Origin: Oscillospiraceae bacterium
GTDB lineage: Bacteria > Bacillota > Clostridia > Oscillospirales > Ruminococcaceae
Assembly (NCBI GenBank): GCA_024684395.1
Contig: JAIKWY010000038.1
Span: 1-64,000, forward strand
Direction of reading: 5' to 3'
Length of the DNA stretch: 64,000 nt
Below the pieces are notes generated by a model that saw only the letters and a program-made list of their open reading frames with translations, made no database searches and was not told the DNA's origin. Numbering within the stretch: the first letter of the stretch is position 1; each line of letters opens with the position of its first letter. Of the stretch, positions 51,825 through 59,204 are shown piece by piece. Made by a program: the position numbers and the translations under genes.

Positions 51825-51914
51825 CTTTGTGAAGGTCGTAAGCTATGTGTAGCTGCACCTTGACAAAGAACAGCGGAACGAAAGCCGGATCCGCCCAGGG
51901 CTCTCTCGGGAGCC
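51817..51914 (+). ncRNA. Strongly folded leader RNA, candidate riboswitch
   Basis: A long hairpin with small internal loops: CCGCT (51817-51821)/AGCGG (51872-51876), CTTTGT (51825-51830)/ACAAAG (51863-51868), AAGGT (51832-51836)/ACCTT (51857-51861), AGCTA (51841-51845)/TAGCT (51850-51854). A second hairpin GGCTC/GAGCC (51899-51903, 51910-51914) ends just before the AAAGGAG ribosome site. In front of a family that includes Na+/H+ antiporters, an ion-sensing riboswitch (for example the DUF1646/Na+-I class) is a fair guess. I could not match a consensus. Confidence 0.6.
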
Positions 51915-51934
51915 GCACATGAAAGGAGTACCGG

Positions 51935-53299
51935 ATGACTGTTGCACAGATCGTTGCGATCGTTATATTCATAACGATGTTCATCCTCATCATTTCCGAT
52001 AAGATCGAAAAACACTATGTCACACTTGGCTGCGGCCTGCTCACGCTTGTCGGCGTGTTCGGCATCTGTATGCAGGATATGGGCACGCTGTGGCATGTCA
52101 TCAACCTCGAATCCATCGTCACAGCGGAGTTCTGGCGGACGACCGGTGCCGAGACCGAATCGGGCGGCATCGACTGGGCGACCATCCTCTTCCTCGGCGG
52201 CATGATGGTCATGGTCGAGGGCATGGCGAGAGTCGGCTTCTTCAACTGGCTCTGCCGGCGCATCGCCAAGTTCGTACATTACAAGACCATCCCGATCTTC
52301 ATCGCCTTTATGTGCATGTCCTTCGTGCTGGCGATGTTCATCGACTCGATCACGGTCATCCTGTTCCTGGCATCCGTTACCATTGAGCTGTCACGGCTGC
52401 TGAAGTTCAACCCCGTCCCGATGATCATGTCCGAGATCTTCTGCGCCAACCTCGGCGGCTCGGCAACGATGTGCGGCGATCCGCCCAACATCATCATCGG
52501 CTCCAACCTGCACTATTCCTTCATGGATTTCGTACTGAATACCGGCGTTGTGGCTGCGATCTCGTTCGTGTTCATCCTGCTCTATTTCTTCTTCGTGATG
52601 CGCAAGGAGCTGTCGAGCACAGGTGAATCTGACGTGAGCTTCGATGATATGCCCTCCCCTGAGAGCTTCATCACCGACAAGAAGGGCTTCGCTGTCAGCA
52701 CGGTGATCTTCCTCATCGCTGTTGCGCTCCTCATCACCCACAGCACGACCGGTCTGACGGTGGCATTCATCGGCGTTTTCATTGCGCTCATCACGCTCAT
52801 CGCTTCCGGCAAGCACATCCTTGAAGTGCTCAAGGGCGTGGATTACAAGACACTGCTGTTTTTCACGGGTCTGTTCATCGTGGTCGGCGGTTTGGAGGAG
52901 ACCGGCGTGCTCGAGATCATCGCCAACTTCATCAGCAAGGTCTGCGGCGGCAACTACTACCTGATGGTAGCCATCATCATCTGGGTATCCGGCTTCGCAA
53001 GCGCTTTCATCGACAACATCCCCTTCGCTGCAACGATGGTGCCGATCATCCAGGATCTTTCCGGCGGCAGCCCCTTCATCCTCTCCACGCTGGCATGGTC
53101 GCTGGCAATGGGTACGGACGTCGGCGGTTCTGCAACGCCCATCGGCGCATCTGCCAACGTTGTCGGCACATCCGCTGCTGCCAAGGCCGGTCACCCGATC
53201 GGCTGGGGCGAGTACTGCAAGAAGATGGCACCCGCTACTGTCATCGTCATGCTCATCAGCACGATCTATATCTGCCTGCGTTATGTAACGCAGATCTGA
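51935..53299 (+). CDS. ArsB/NhaD-family ion transporter
   Basis: 454 aa, about 11 helices, start ATG 51935 after AAAGGAGTACCGG. It belongs to the ion-transporter superfamily with ArsB, NhaD and SLC13-type carriers. GGIDWATILFLGGMMVMVEG, the two conserved loops NLGGSATMCGDPPNIIIG and GTDVGGSATPIGASANVVG, and the late DNIPFAATMVPI are all visible. The DxPN and SAT loops are typical of NhaD Na+/H+ antiporters and ArsB alike. The structured leader suggests control by an ion or metabolite. Single gene with its own terminator. Confidence 0.88.
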   Translation: MTVAQIVAIVIFITMFILIISDKIEKHYVTLGCGLLTLVGVFGICMQDMGTLWHVINLESIVTAEFWRTTGAETESGGIDWATILFLGGMMVMVEGMARVGFFNWLCRRIAKFVHYKTIPIFIAFMCMSFVLAMFIDSITVILFLASVTIELSRLLKFNPVPMIMSEIFCANLGGSATMCGDPPNIIIGSNLHYSFMDFVLNTGVVAAISFVFILLYFFFVMRKELSSTGESDVSFDDMPSPESFITDKKGFAVSTVIFLIAVALLITHSTTGLTVAFIGVFIALITLIASGKHILEVLKGVDYKTLLFFTGLFIVVGGLEETGVLEIIANFISKVCGGNYYLMVAIIIWVSGFASAFIDNIPFAATMVPIIQDLSGGSPFILSTLAWSLAMGTDVGGSATPIGASANVVGTSAAAKAGHPIGWGEYCKKMAPATVIVMLISTIYICLRYVTQI

Positions 53300-53317
53300 C
53301 AGATCACAACATCTTCC

Positions 53318-53348
53318 GGAGCCGGTCCGACCGGCTCCTTATTTTTTT
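53318..53348 (+). terminator. Terminator of the ArsB/NhaD gene
   Basis: Stem GGAGCCGG/CCGGCTCC (53318-53325, 53331-53338), then TTATTTTTTT. Confidence 0.93.
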
Positions 53349-53377
53349 GGATACCGGCGGAAATCCGACATAAGCCC

Positions 53378-53406
53378 TTGACATTTCCGCACGGATATGC
53401 TATAAT
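53378..53406 (+). promoter_or_regulatory. Promoter of the small ORF and CNNM/CorC gene
   Basis: TTGACA (53378-53383), 17 bp, TATAAT (53401-53406). Confidence 0.92.
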
Positions 53407-53434
53407 AGTAAACAATCTACAAAAGGAGGATCCT

Positions 53435-53578
53435 ATGACACATAGCAGTTCGGATGATGCGGGCGTCCCGTGTCACAGTACGCAGATATATGAACAACAC
53501 ACAGGGTATCGCAGGTCTTCTGCAATGCCCTTTTCTTGCTGTAACGACGCAGACGGCAGAAAGGCAGGGCAGGTATGA
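53435..53578 (+). CDS. 47-codon upstream ORF coupled to the CNNM/CorC gene
   Basis: The first start codon after the promoter (ATG 53435) has an excellent ribosome site (AAAGGAGGATCCT). The frame codes for a hydrophilic 47-residue peptide with three cysteines (VPCHST and FSCCND) and ends in TGA that overlaps the next ATG by 4 bp (ATGA). The amino-acid makeup does not look like a known protein. The downstream gene has only GGGCAGGT before its start, so its translation probably depends on this frame. Either a leader peptide or a fast-evolving small gene. Confidence 0.5.
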   Translation: MTHSSSDDAGVPCHSTQIYEQHTGYRRSSAMPFSCCNDADGRKAGQV

Positions 53579-54837
53579 ACTATCCTGTGACCATTCTCAT
53601 CATTGCCTGCTGCATTTTGCTGTCCATGTTCTTCTCCGCTACGGAGACAGCCTTTAATGCCGTCAGCCGCATCCGGCTCAAAAGCAAGGTGGAAAACGAC
53701 GGCAACAAGCGGGCTGCACGAGTGCTCAAACTCCTTGAAAAATATGACGAGATGCTCTCCACCATCCTTGTGGGGAACAATCTGGTCAACATCGCCTGTA
53801 CGTCGCTTGCCACGCTGCTGTTCGTCTCGCTCCTGAAAGACGAACATCTCGGTGCGACGGTCGCAACAGCGGTGGTGACAGTCGTTCTGCTGATCTTCGG
53901 CGAGATCTCCCCCAAAAGCATTGCGATGGAGAACCCGGAGCGCATCGCCATGTTCGCTGCGCCGCTCTTACAGGTGCTCATGGTGCTGCTGACGCCCATC
54001 AACTGGGTGTTCAAGCTCTGGCAGAAGCTGCTTTCGCTCATCTTCAAGACCTCCGGCGAATCCGGTATCACCGAGCAGGAGCTGCTCACCATCGTGGATG
54101 AAGCAGAACAGGGCGGCAATCTCGATGCGGACGAGAGCGAGCTCATCCGGTCGGCGATCGAGTTCAATGAGCTCGAAGTACGGGATATTTTCACGCCCCG
54201 CATCGACATCGAAGCCATTTCCGCCGACAGCGACAAGGAAGAGGTCGCACGGGTCTTCTCCGAGTCCGGCTATTCCCGTCTGCCGGTGTATGAGGGAACG
54301 ATCGACAACATCATCGGCATCATCTATCTGAAAGACTTCTACAACCAGGCATACCGGTCAAAGGCGGGCATCCACGACTTCATCAAGCCTGTCATCTTCG
54401 TGCCGAAAAGCAAGAAGATCGCCGATCTCCGGAAGGAATTGCAGGAACAGCAGCTCCACATCGCCGTGGTCATGGACGAATTTGGCTGCACGGGCGGCAT
54501 CGTGACGCTGGAGGATATCTTAGAGGAGCTGGTCGGCGAGATCTGGGATGAGCATGACGAGATCGTCCGGGAGATGACCAAGACCGGCGAGAACACCTGG
54601 GTCGTTTCCGGCAAGGCGAATGTCGAGAAGGTCTTTGAGATGCTCGATTTGCCGTGTGAATTTGAGGCAATGACCATCAGCGGCTGGGTCATGGAGATCC
54701 TGGAAAAGATCCCCGCCGAGGGCGACAGCTTCCAGCGGGACAGCTTGCAGGTGCGTGTGCTGAAAATGTCCGGCAAGCGCATCGAGCAGGTGGAAATTGT
54801 CAGATCCGAGACGGATGAGGAAAAGAATGACGCATAA
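53575..54837 (+). CDS. CNNM/CorC-type membrane protein with CBS pair (hemolysin C-like)
   Basis: 420 aa. N-terminal CNNM (DUF21) domain with four helices (ETAFNAVSRIRLKSKVENDG near residue 22), a linker with the family motif EFNELEVRDIFTPRIDIEAI, two CBS domains (about 205-330, LPVYEGTIDNIIGIIY and LHIAVVMDEFGCTGGIVTLE), and a C-terminal CorC_HlyC domain. The family moves or senses Mg2+ or Co2+, or exports Na+/Mg2+. It overlaps the small upstream ORF by 4 bp. Confidence 0.93.
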   Translation: MNYPVTILIIACCILLSMFFSATETAFNAVSRIRLKSKVENDGNKRAARVLKLLEKYDEMLSTILVGNNLVNIACTSLATLLFVSLLKDEHLGATVATAVVTVVLLIFGEISPKSIAMENPERIAMFAAPLLQVLMVLLTPINWVFKLWQKLLSLIFKTSGESGITEQELLTIVDEAEQGGNLDADESELIRSAIEFNELEVRDIFTPRIDIEAISADSDKEEVARVFSESGYSRLPVYEGTIDNIIGIIYLKDFYNQAYRSKAGIHDFIKPVIFVPKSKKIADLRKELQEQQLHIAVVMDEFGCTGGIVTLEDILEELVGEIWDEHDEIVREMTKTGENTWVVSGKANVEKVFEMLDLPCEFEAMTISGWVMEILEKIPAEGDSFQRDSLQVRVLKMSGKRIEQVEIVRSETDEEKNDA

Positions 54838-54844
54838 GCATAGA

Positions 54845-54885
54845 AAAGGCTTTCCCAGGGGATCCCGGGAAAGCCTTTATTTTTG
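54845..54885. terminator. Terminator between the convergent CNNM/CorC and DUF3089 genes
   Basis: Perfect 12 bp stem AAAGGCTTTCCC/GGGAAAGCCTTT (54845-54856 and 54867-54878), then ATTTTTG. Confidence 0.93.
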
Positions 54886-54890
54886 TAAGA

Positions 54891-55877
54891 TCAGTGTTCG
54901 GCAAGATAACGCTCCGTCCGCACCTGTACATTCTCCTGCAGAGCCCTGTAGAAGAACAGATAGTCATAGACATGAAAGCTGCCCTCCGGCATGACAGGCA
55001 CCTTCGGCGGATAGTCGGCCGGATCCACATCCGGCACCTTAAGCGTTCCGCGCTCCGGGTCGATGTAACAGCCACAGAATCCGGGCGTTTCGCTCTTGAT
55101 CGTGCCATCATAGCGAACAAAGACCGCACCGGGGTTCTCCGAGGCATCCGCAGGCGTGTCGTCCGTCCGCCAGTTGAGCGGATTGATGGAGTACGTCCAG
55201 CTCCCCTCCGGGATGATGAACGTATCGGTCACCTCCGGCGCTTCACAGTCAAAGGTTACGACCACGCCGAGGTCATCCTCTGCCTGTGCGGGAATGATCT
55301 GGGGATACTGCTCTGTCATCTCCTCCGTGCATTTCCAGCCGATGGCATAGACTGCCACAAGCTGCTCCTGCATGGCGGGGTCGGCAAAGTACTCCTCCAG
55401 CAGCCGGCAGCACATATCCGACCCCTGCGAAAAGCCCGCAAGGATGATCGGCCTGCCGTTGTTCTCATTCTCCATATACCACGCAAACGCCTCGGAAACA
55501 TCCCGGTAGGCGATCGCAAGATAGGGCTCACGCTTGTCAACAGGCATGTCGAAGATGGTCATGGTCGCCTGACTGTAGTATGGCGCATAGAGGCGGCAGC
55601 AGTCCTCATACAGACCGCGCTCCATGTTCAGCGTGCCGCATATGGCTTCCTGTACCTCTGCGTTGCGCGGGTCGGCGTTGGTCCCCTTCCCTGCTCCGGT
55701 CGTCGGCGCCACAAGGAAAACATCCACCGCCTTGTCCTCGCCATCGGCAAAGTACGCCCACAGCGTAGTATCCGCATACTTTGATTCCGTCTGCGTCAGC
55801 GCAGGGGCATCGGCACCGCACCCGACAAGAAGTATCGCTGCTGCGGCAAACAGCGGAAGGATCCGTTTATGAAGCAT
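54891..55877 (-). CDS. DUF3089-type alpha/beta hydrolase lipoprotein
   Basis: 328 aa. Lipoprotein signal (LLVGCGAD, Cys20). The mature part follows DUF3089: DVFLVAPTT..., APYYSQATM, and a nucleophile elbow AGFSQGSDM (Gly-x-Ser-x-Gly) with a late HVYDY that may supply the histidine. The substrate is unknown. Its start overlaps the stop of the Mbeg1-like gene by one base (TAATG), so both hydrolases are made together. Confidence 0.82.
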   Translation of the reverse strand: MLHKRILPLFAAAAILLVGCGADAPALTQTESKYADTTLWAYFADGEDKAVDVFLVAPTTGAGKGTNADPRNAEVQEAICGTLNMERGLYEDCCRLYAPYYSQATMTIFDMPVDKREPYLAIAYRDVSEAFAWYMENENNGRPIILAGFSQGSDMCCRLLEEYFADPAMQEQLVAVYAIGWKCTEEMTEQYPQIIPAQAEDDLGVVVTFDCEAPEVTDTFIIPEGSWTYSINPLNWRTDDTPADASENPGAVFVRYDGTIKSETPGFCGCYIDPERGTLKVPDVDPADYPPKVPVMPEGSFHVYDYLFFYRALQENVQVRTERYLAEH

Positions 55878-57016
55878 TATCCTTCCTCCACTGGTTTGAG
55901 CTGCGGTGCAGGCTTTTTCCCGACACCGACCTCTGCGAACAATGCATTTGTGGAATTTTTCGCCATTTTGCCGATGGCTTCCACCACAAGCTTCTGCTGC
56001 TCCGGCGAGAGCTTGCTCAGGGCTTTGAGCATCCTCGGATAGGAGCTCAGCTTGTGGGCATTGATCTCGTGGAACGTGCCCTTTTCGGAGGCACCGAACA
56101 CGGCGAACACCGCATCCACCAGCTCCTTGCGCTCATCGTCGTTCAGCTCGCTGATCCAGCCGGAAATGGCGTTGTTGATGACCTCGCCGCTGCGGGACAG
56201 GCTTCTGACCGTGCAGAACGCCTTACGGCGGACCTCCCAGTTATAGGCAAAATGCTGCATGATGCCGCTCACCGAGCAGCGGATGATCGTATGGTCGATG
56301 CTGTTGTTCAGCAGCATCCCGATCACGGCGGATTCGGGGATGAACGAGCGGACACGGGGAACGATGCTGCGGTATTCAGGCGTTTCCACGATCTCCTCCC
56401 GGAAACCGGGACCGTCATAGGACAGCACCTGTATGATACGGCTGCGCACCTCCGGACGGCAGAACGCCGAGGCATAGACGGCTAAGTTGCCGCCCTTGGA
56501 GTGCCCGCTCACACGGATGCTTTTCGGGAAGCGCACTGCATTTTCATCGAGATAGCGCAGCGCCTCCGCCTGGGCGCCCGTCTGGAGCATGAAGCTGAGG
56601 TTGAAGTCCTCCTTCCAACCGATCACGGAGCCGTCTGTGCCACGATAGACCACAAGGGCTGTTCCGTCTTCGAGGATGTAGGTCATGGCGGAGAATTGCA
56701 GCTCCGCTTCGGCATCGGCTGCGCAGCGATAGCCTGTGATCTGTGTGCCGGAAAACCGGCGGGATTCTGCCAGCTTTGCAAACAGCGTCAGATCCTGCTG
56801 AAAGGTCACATGCCGCAGGATGCCCGCTTCCCGCTCGGCACAGTACCGCTCATAGGCATTGCGCATCAGCACACGCACGGAAAAGACCGGCGGCACGATC
56901 CCTTCGAGATCCAGATATGCAAGCTGCGACAGCAGGAGCCCGTCTACCTCATTGAACGGATCTACAGAAAAAGGGATGTCGCCACGCCAGTCAAGGTAAT
57001 CTATCATACTTGCCAT
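55877..57016 (-). CDS. Mbeg1-like (DUF2974) alpha/beta hydrolase
   Basis: 379 aa from ATG 57016 (AAGGAGGACTTGCAG); the longer frame to 57181 has no ribosome site. N-terminal MIDYLDWRGDIPFSVDPFNEVD is typical of the family. VVYRGTDGSVIGWKEDFNL precedes the nucleophile elbow VSGHSKGGNLAVYA. No signal peptide. The family is related to class 3 lipases. First gene of a two-gene operon. Confidence 0.85.
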   Translation of the reverse strand: MASMIDYLDWRGDIPFSVDPFNEVDGLLLSQLAYLDLEGIVPPVFSVRVLMRNAYERYCAEREAGILRHVTFQQDLTLFAKLAESRRFSGTQITGYRCAADAEAELQFSAMTYILEDGTALVVYRGTDGSVIGWKEDFNLSFMLQTGAQAEALRYLDENAVRFPKSIRVSGHSKGGNLAVYASAFCRPEVRSRIIQVLSYDGPGFREEIVETPEYRSIVPRVRSFIPESAVIGMLLNNSIDHTIIRCSVSGIMQHFAYNWEVRRKAFCTVRSLSRSGEVINNAISGWISELNDDERKELVDAVFAVFGASEKGTFHEINAHKLSSYPRMLKALSKLSPEQQKLVVEAIGKMAKNSTNALFAEVGVGKKPAPQLKPVEEG

Positions 57017-57053
57017 CTGCAAGTCCTCCTTCCATTCAGTATGTATCATCTCC

Positions 57054-57082
57054 AGTATACCATATCTGGCAGAAAAATGCAA
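57054..57082 (-). promoter_or_regulatory. Promoter of the hydrolase pair
   Basis: Minus strand TTGCAT (57082-57077), 17 bp, TATACT (57059-57054). Confidence 0.82.
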
Positions 57083-57174
57083 GTCTCTGATGCTTCTTGG
57101 AGAGGAACATGTTCCGGCGGGCGCTCCCCTGCTGCTGCCGGTGTACCCTGCTGATGAAAATTTATGAAAACCTA

Positions 57175-57203
57175 TTGACAAACAGTGTTTCGTATGCTAT
57201 AAT
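57175..57203 (+). promoter_or_regulatory. tRNA-Gly promoter
   Basis: TTGACA (57175-57180), 17 bp, TATAAT (57198-57203). Confidence 0.9.
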
Positions 57204-57223
57204 ATAATAGTTGTCAAACATAT

Positions 57224-57294
<71 letters not shown>

Positions 57295-57319
57295 TTGCAG
57301 TGAAAAGCTGCTGAAAATG

Positions 57320-57350
57320 CGCTCCGGAACATTCCGGAGCGTTTTTTTTG
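57320..57350 (+). terminator. tRNA-Gly terminator
   Basis: Stem CGCTCCGGAA/TTCCGGAGCG (57320-57329, 57332-57341) followed by eight T. Confidence 0.95.
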
Positions 57351-57390
57351 CCCGCATATGCATGGGATTTAGCGCTGCATCAATTATGTC

Positions 57391-57419
57391 TTGACTTTCT
57401 TCCTGAAACATGCTATGAT
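57391..57419 (+). promoter_or_regulatory. Promoter of the LRR protein gene
   Basis: TTGACT (57391-57396), 17 bp, TATGAT (57414-57419). Confidence 0.82.
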
Positions 57420-57468
57420 AGAAACAGATTTTACGCCGAACGCAACATGAAACAAAGGAGGCACTGCC

Positions 57469-59118
57469 ATGAATGGTACTGGACTCGGAGATCTGACTTT
57501 GCTTGCAAGAACTGCATATGCGATCATGTGCTTTGAGCGCTATGTCGGTTTCGTTTATTCGGATGTTGACTTCCGGCCTGTTGCCGAGATGCTCTGGCAT
57601 ACGGTTGACGGCAGCGAGCCGTTATCCGCTGCGGCAAAGAAGATCCGGGATATGACCCCGGAGCAGCTTTTTTCCTACAAGACCTATGAAGCCTATCAGG
57701 CGGCTGGACACAGGAGCCTGACGGAGGATGAATATCGCACGCTGACCCATATCCTGAACAAGGACGACTGGACGCTGAACAGCATCATGAAGCAGATCTG
57801 CCAGCTGATGTCGGAATATGAGGGAAAAACGGTGAAGCCGGGAGCGCCGGAGACGCTGCCGTATCTGGTGAATATCCGCTCCATGCTCAAGACCCGTGCC
57901 ATCGAGCTGCCGGATCCGGAGCTGCTGCAGCAGTATTCCTTCTCCCACCAGGAGGTGCCCTCCAACGAGGAGCTTGACTGGTTTGGCGAACCCATCGACC
58001 CGGCACCGCTGTCACTGCTCGGCATCAGCGGCAGATGCGGCGAGGAGCCGGATGACGATGAGGAGCCGGATCTCTGTGAAGAGACGGAGGGCTGCGAAGA
58101 GTCGGAAACGCAGCAGAACAAGGACTACGGCTCCAATTTCAGCAAGACGGGTGAATTCAGCTATAACGTCAACAAGCGCTCCTTCGGCAAGGAAGAGGTC
58201 GAGGACGTCATCTCGGGCTATGAGGAATACACCAAGCCCAGCGAGGAAGCAAACGGCTGTAAATGGGAATTTATCGACGATCCGGACGGTACCATCATCA
58301 CACGCTTCATCAACAGCTCCCTCCAGAAGGAGGTCACGATCCCGTCCGTACTGAACGGGAAGCCGGTCATCGAGGTCGATAACAACGCATTTTCCAATGA
58401 TCCGAACTGCGGATGCATGTTGATCGAAAAGCTCATCATGGCGGACTCCATCCGGCGCATCGGCGACAACTTCTTCAAGAGCTGCACGGGCATCCGGCAG
58501 GTCGTCTTCCCTGCTGCCCTGGAGAGCATCGGGCATGAGGCATTCCGTGGTGCATCAAGGCTGGAGACCATCTCCATCGGCGACCACTGCCAGATCATCG
58601 GCGATTATTTCTGCGCAGATGCCGTCTCGCTGCGGACTGTCCACATCGGTGCAGGGATCGACTACATCGGCGAGTTCACCTTTTACAATACGCCTGCTAT
58701 GATGGATTTCCGCTGCGACGGGATGCTCAGCGAGCTCGGCTACGGTTCCTTCTGGGTGAACAGATGGGCGGACAAGATCCTCTTCAACCCCACGACGGAG
58801 CTGCTCCGCTTCTGCAAGGACAATGCATTGCTTTACCGCTATGTCAAGCGGAATCCGCCGCCCCGCCTGTTCTTTGATCCGGGCATCAAGTATGTGTATG
58901 ATTTCGCTTTCGGCGGCGATGCATGGCATTCCGGCGACGGCATCACCGATATTTACTTCCCCGGCGCAGAGAAGATCGGTGTACAGGCATTCAGAAAGAC
59001 GCCCCATGCGACCGTGCATCTGAGCATTTCGAGGATGCAGGCGGCATACGGACCGGATTTCGAGTTTACGCTGAAAAAGATCTGTGAGCCGGCAAGGGTC
59101 GTGTTCGATCAGCCGTAA
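57469..59118 (+). CDS. BspA-like leucine-rich-repeat protein without signal peptide
   Basis: 549 aa from ATG 57469 (AAAGGAGG upstream). Residues 1-150 form an unassigned helical region. A very acidic stretch (about 185-215, EEPDDDEEPDLCEETEGCEE) separates it from BspA-type (LRR_5) repeats (about 285-440): VTIPSVLNGKPVIEVDNNAF, KLIMADSIRRIGDNFFKSCT, VFPAALESIGHEAFRGASRL. Most BspA-like proteins are exported. This one has no visible signal or anchor and may act inside the cell. Single gene. Confidence 0.82.
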   Translation: MNGTGLGDLTLLARTAYAIMCFERYVGFVYSDVDFRPVAEMLWHTVDGSEPLSAAAKKIRDMTPEQLFSYKTYEAYQAAGHRSLTEDEYRTLTHILNKDDWTLNSIMKQICQLMSEYEGKTVKPGAPETLPYLVNIRSMLKTRAIELPDPELLQQYSFSHQEVPSNEELDWFGEPIDPAPLSLLGISGRCGEEPDDDEEPDLCEETEGCEESETQQNKDYGSNFSKTGEFSYNVNKRSFGKEEVEDVISGYEEYTKPSEEANGCKWEFIDDPDGTIITRFINSSLQKEVTIPSVLNGKPVIEVDNNAFSNDPNCGCMLIEKLIMADSIRRIGDNFFKSCTGIRQVVFPAALESIGHEAFRGASRLETISIGDHCQIIGDYFCADAVSLRTVHIGAGIDYIGEFTFYNTPAMMDFRCDGMLSELGYGSFWVNRWADKILFNPTTELLRFCKDNALLYRYVKRNPPPRLFFDPGIKYVYDFAFGGDAWHSGDGITDIYFPGAEKIGVQAFRKTPHATVHLSISRMQAAYGPDFEFTLKKICEPARVVFDQP

Positions 59119-59138
59119 CAGAGCGGGAAATAGGAGAA

Positions 59139-59180
59139 GAAAGGCTTTGTACCCGGTTTGGGTACAAAGCCTTGTTTTGT
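59139..59180. terminator. Terminator between the LRR protein and endonuclease genes
   Basis: Perfect 14 bp stem AAGGCTTTGTACCC/GGGTACAAAGCCTT (59141-59154, 59160-59173), then GTTTTGT. Confidence 0.93.
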
Positions 59181-59204
59181 CTGTCATAGCATCCGCATGA
59201 AAGC

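Noticed and set aside
53575-54837. Start of the CNNM/CorC gene moved upstream to include the 47-codon frame.
   Set aside because: The two are in different frames, and the N-terminal helix of the family begins right at the ATG at 53575.
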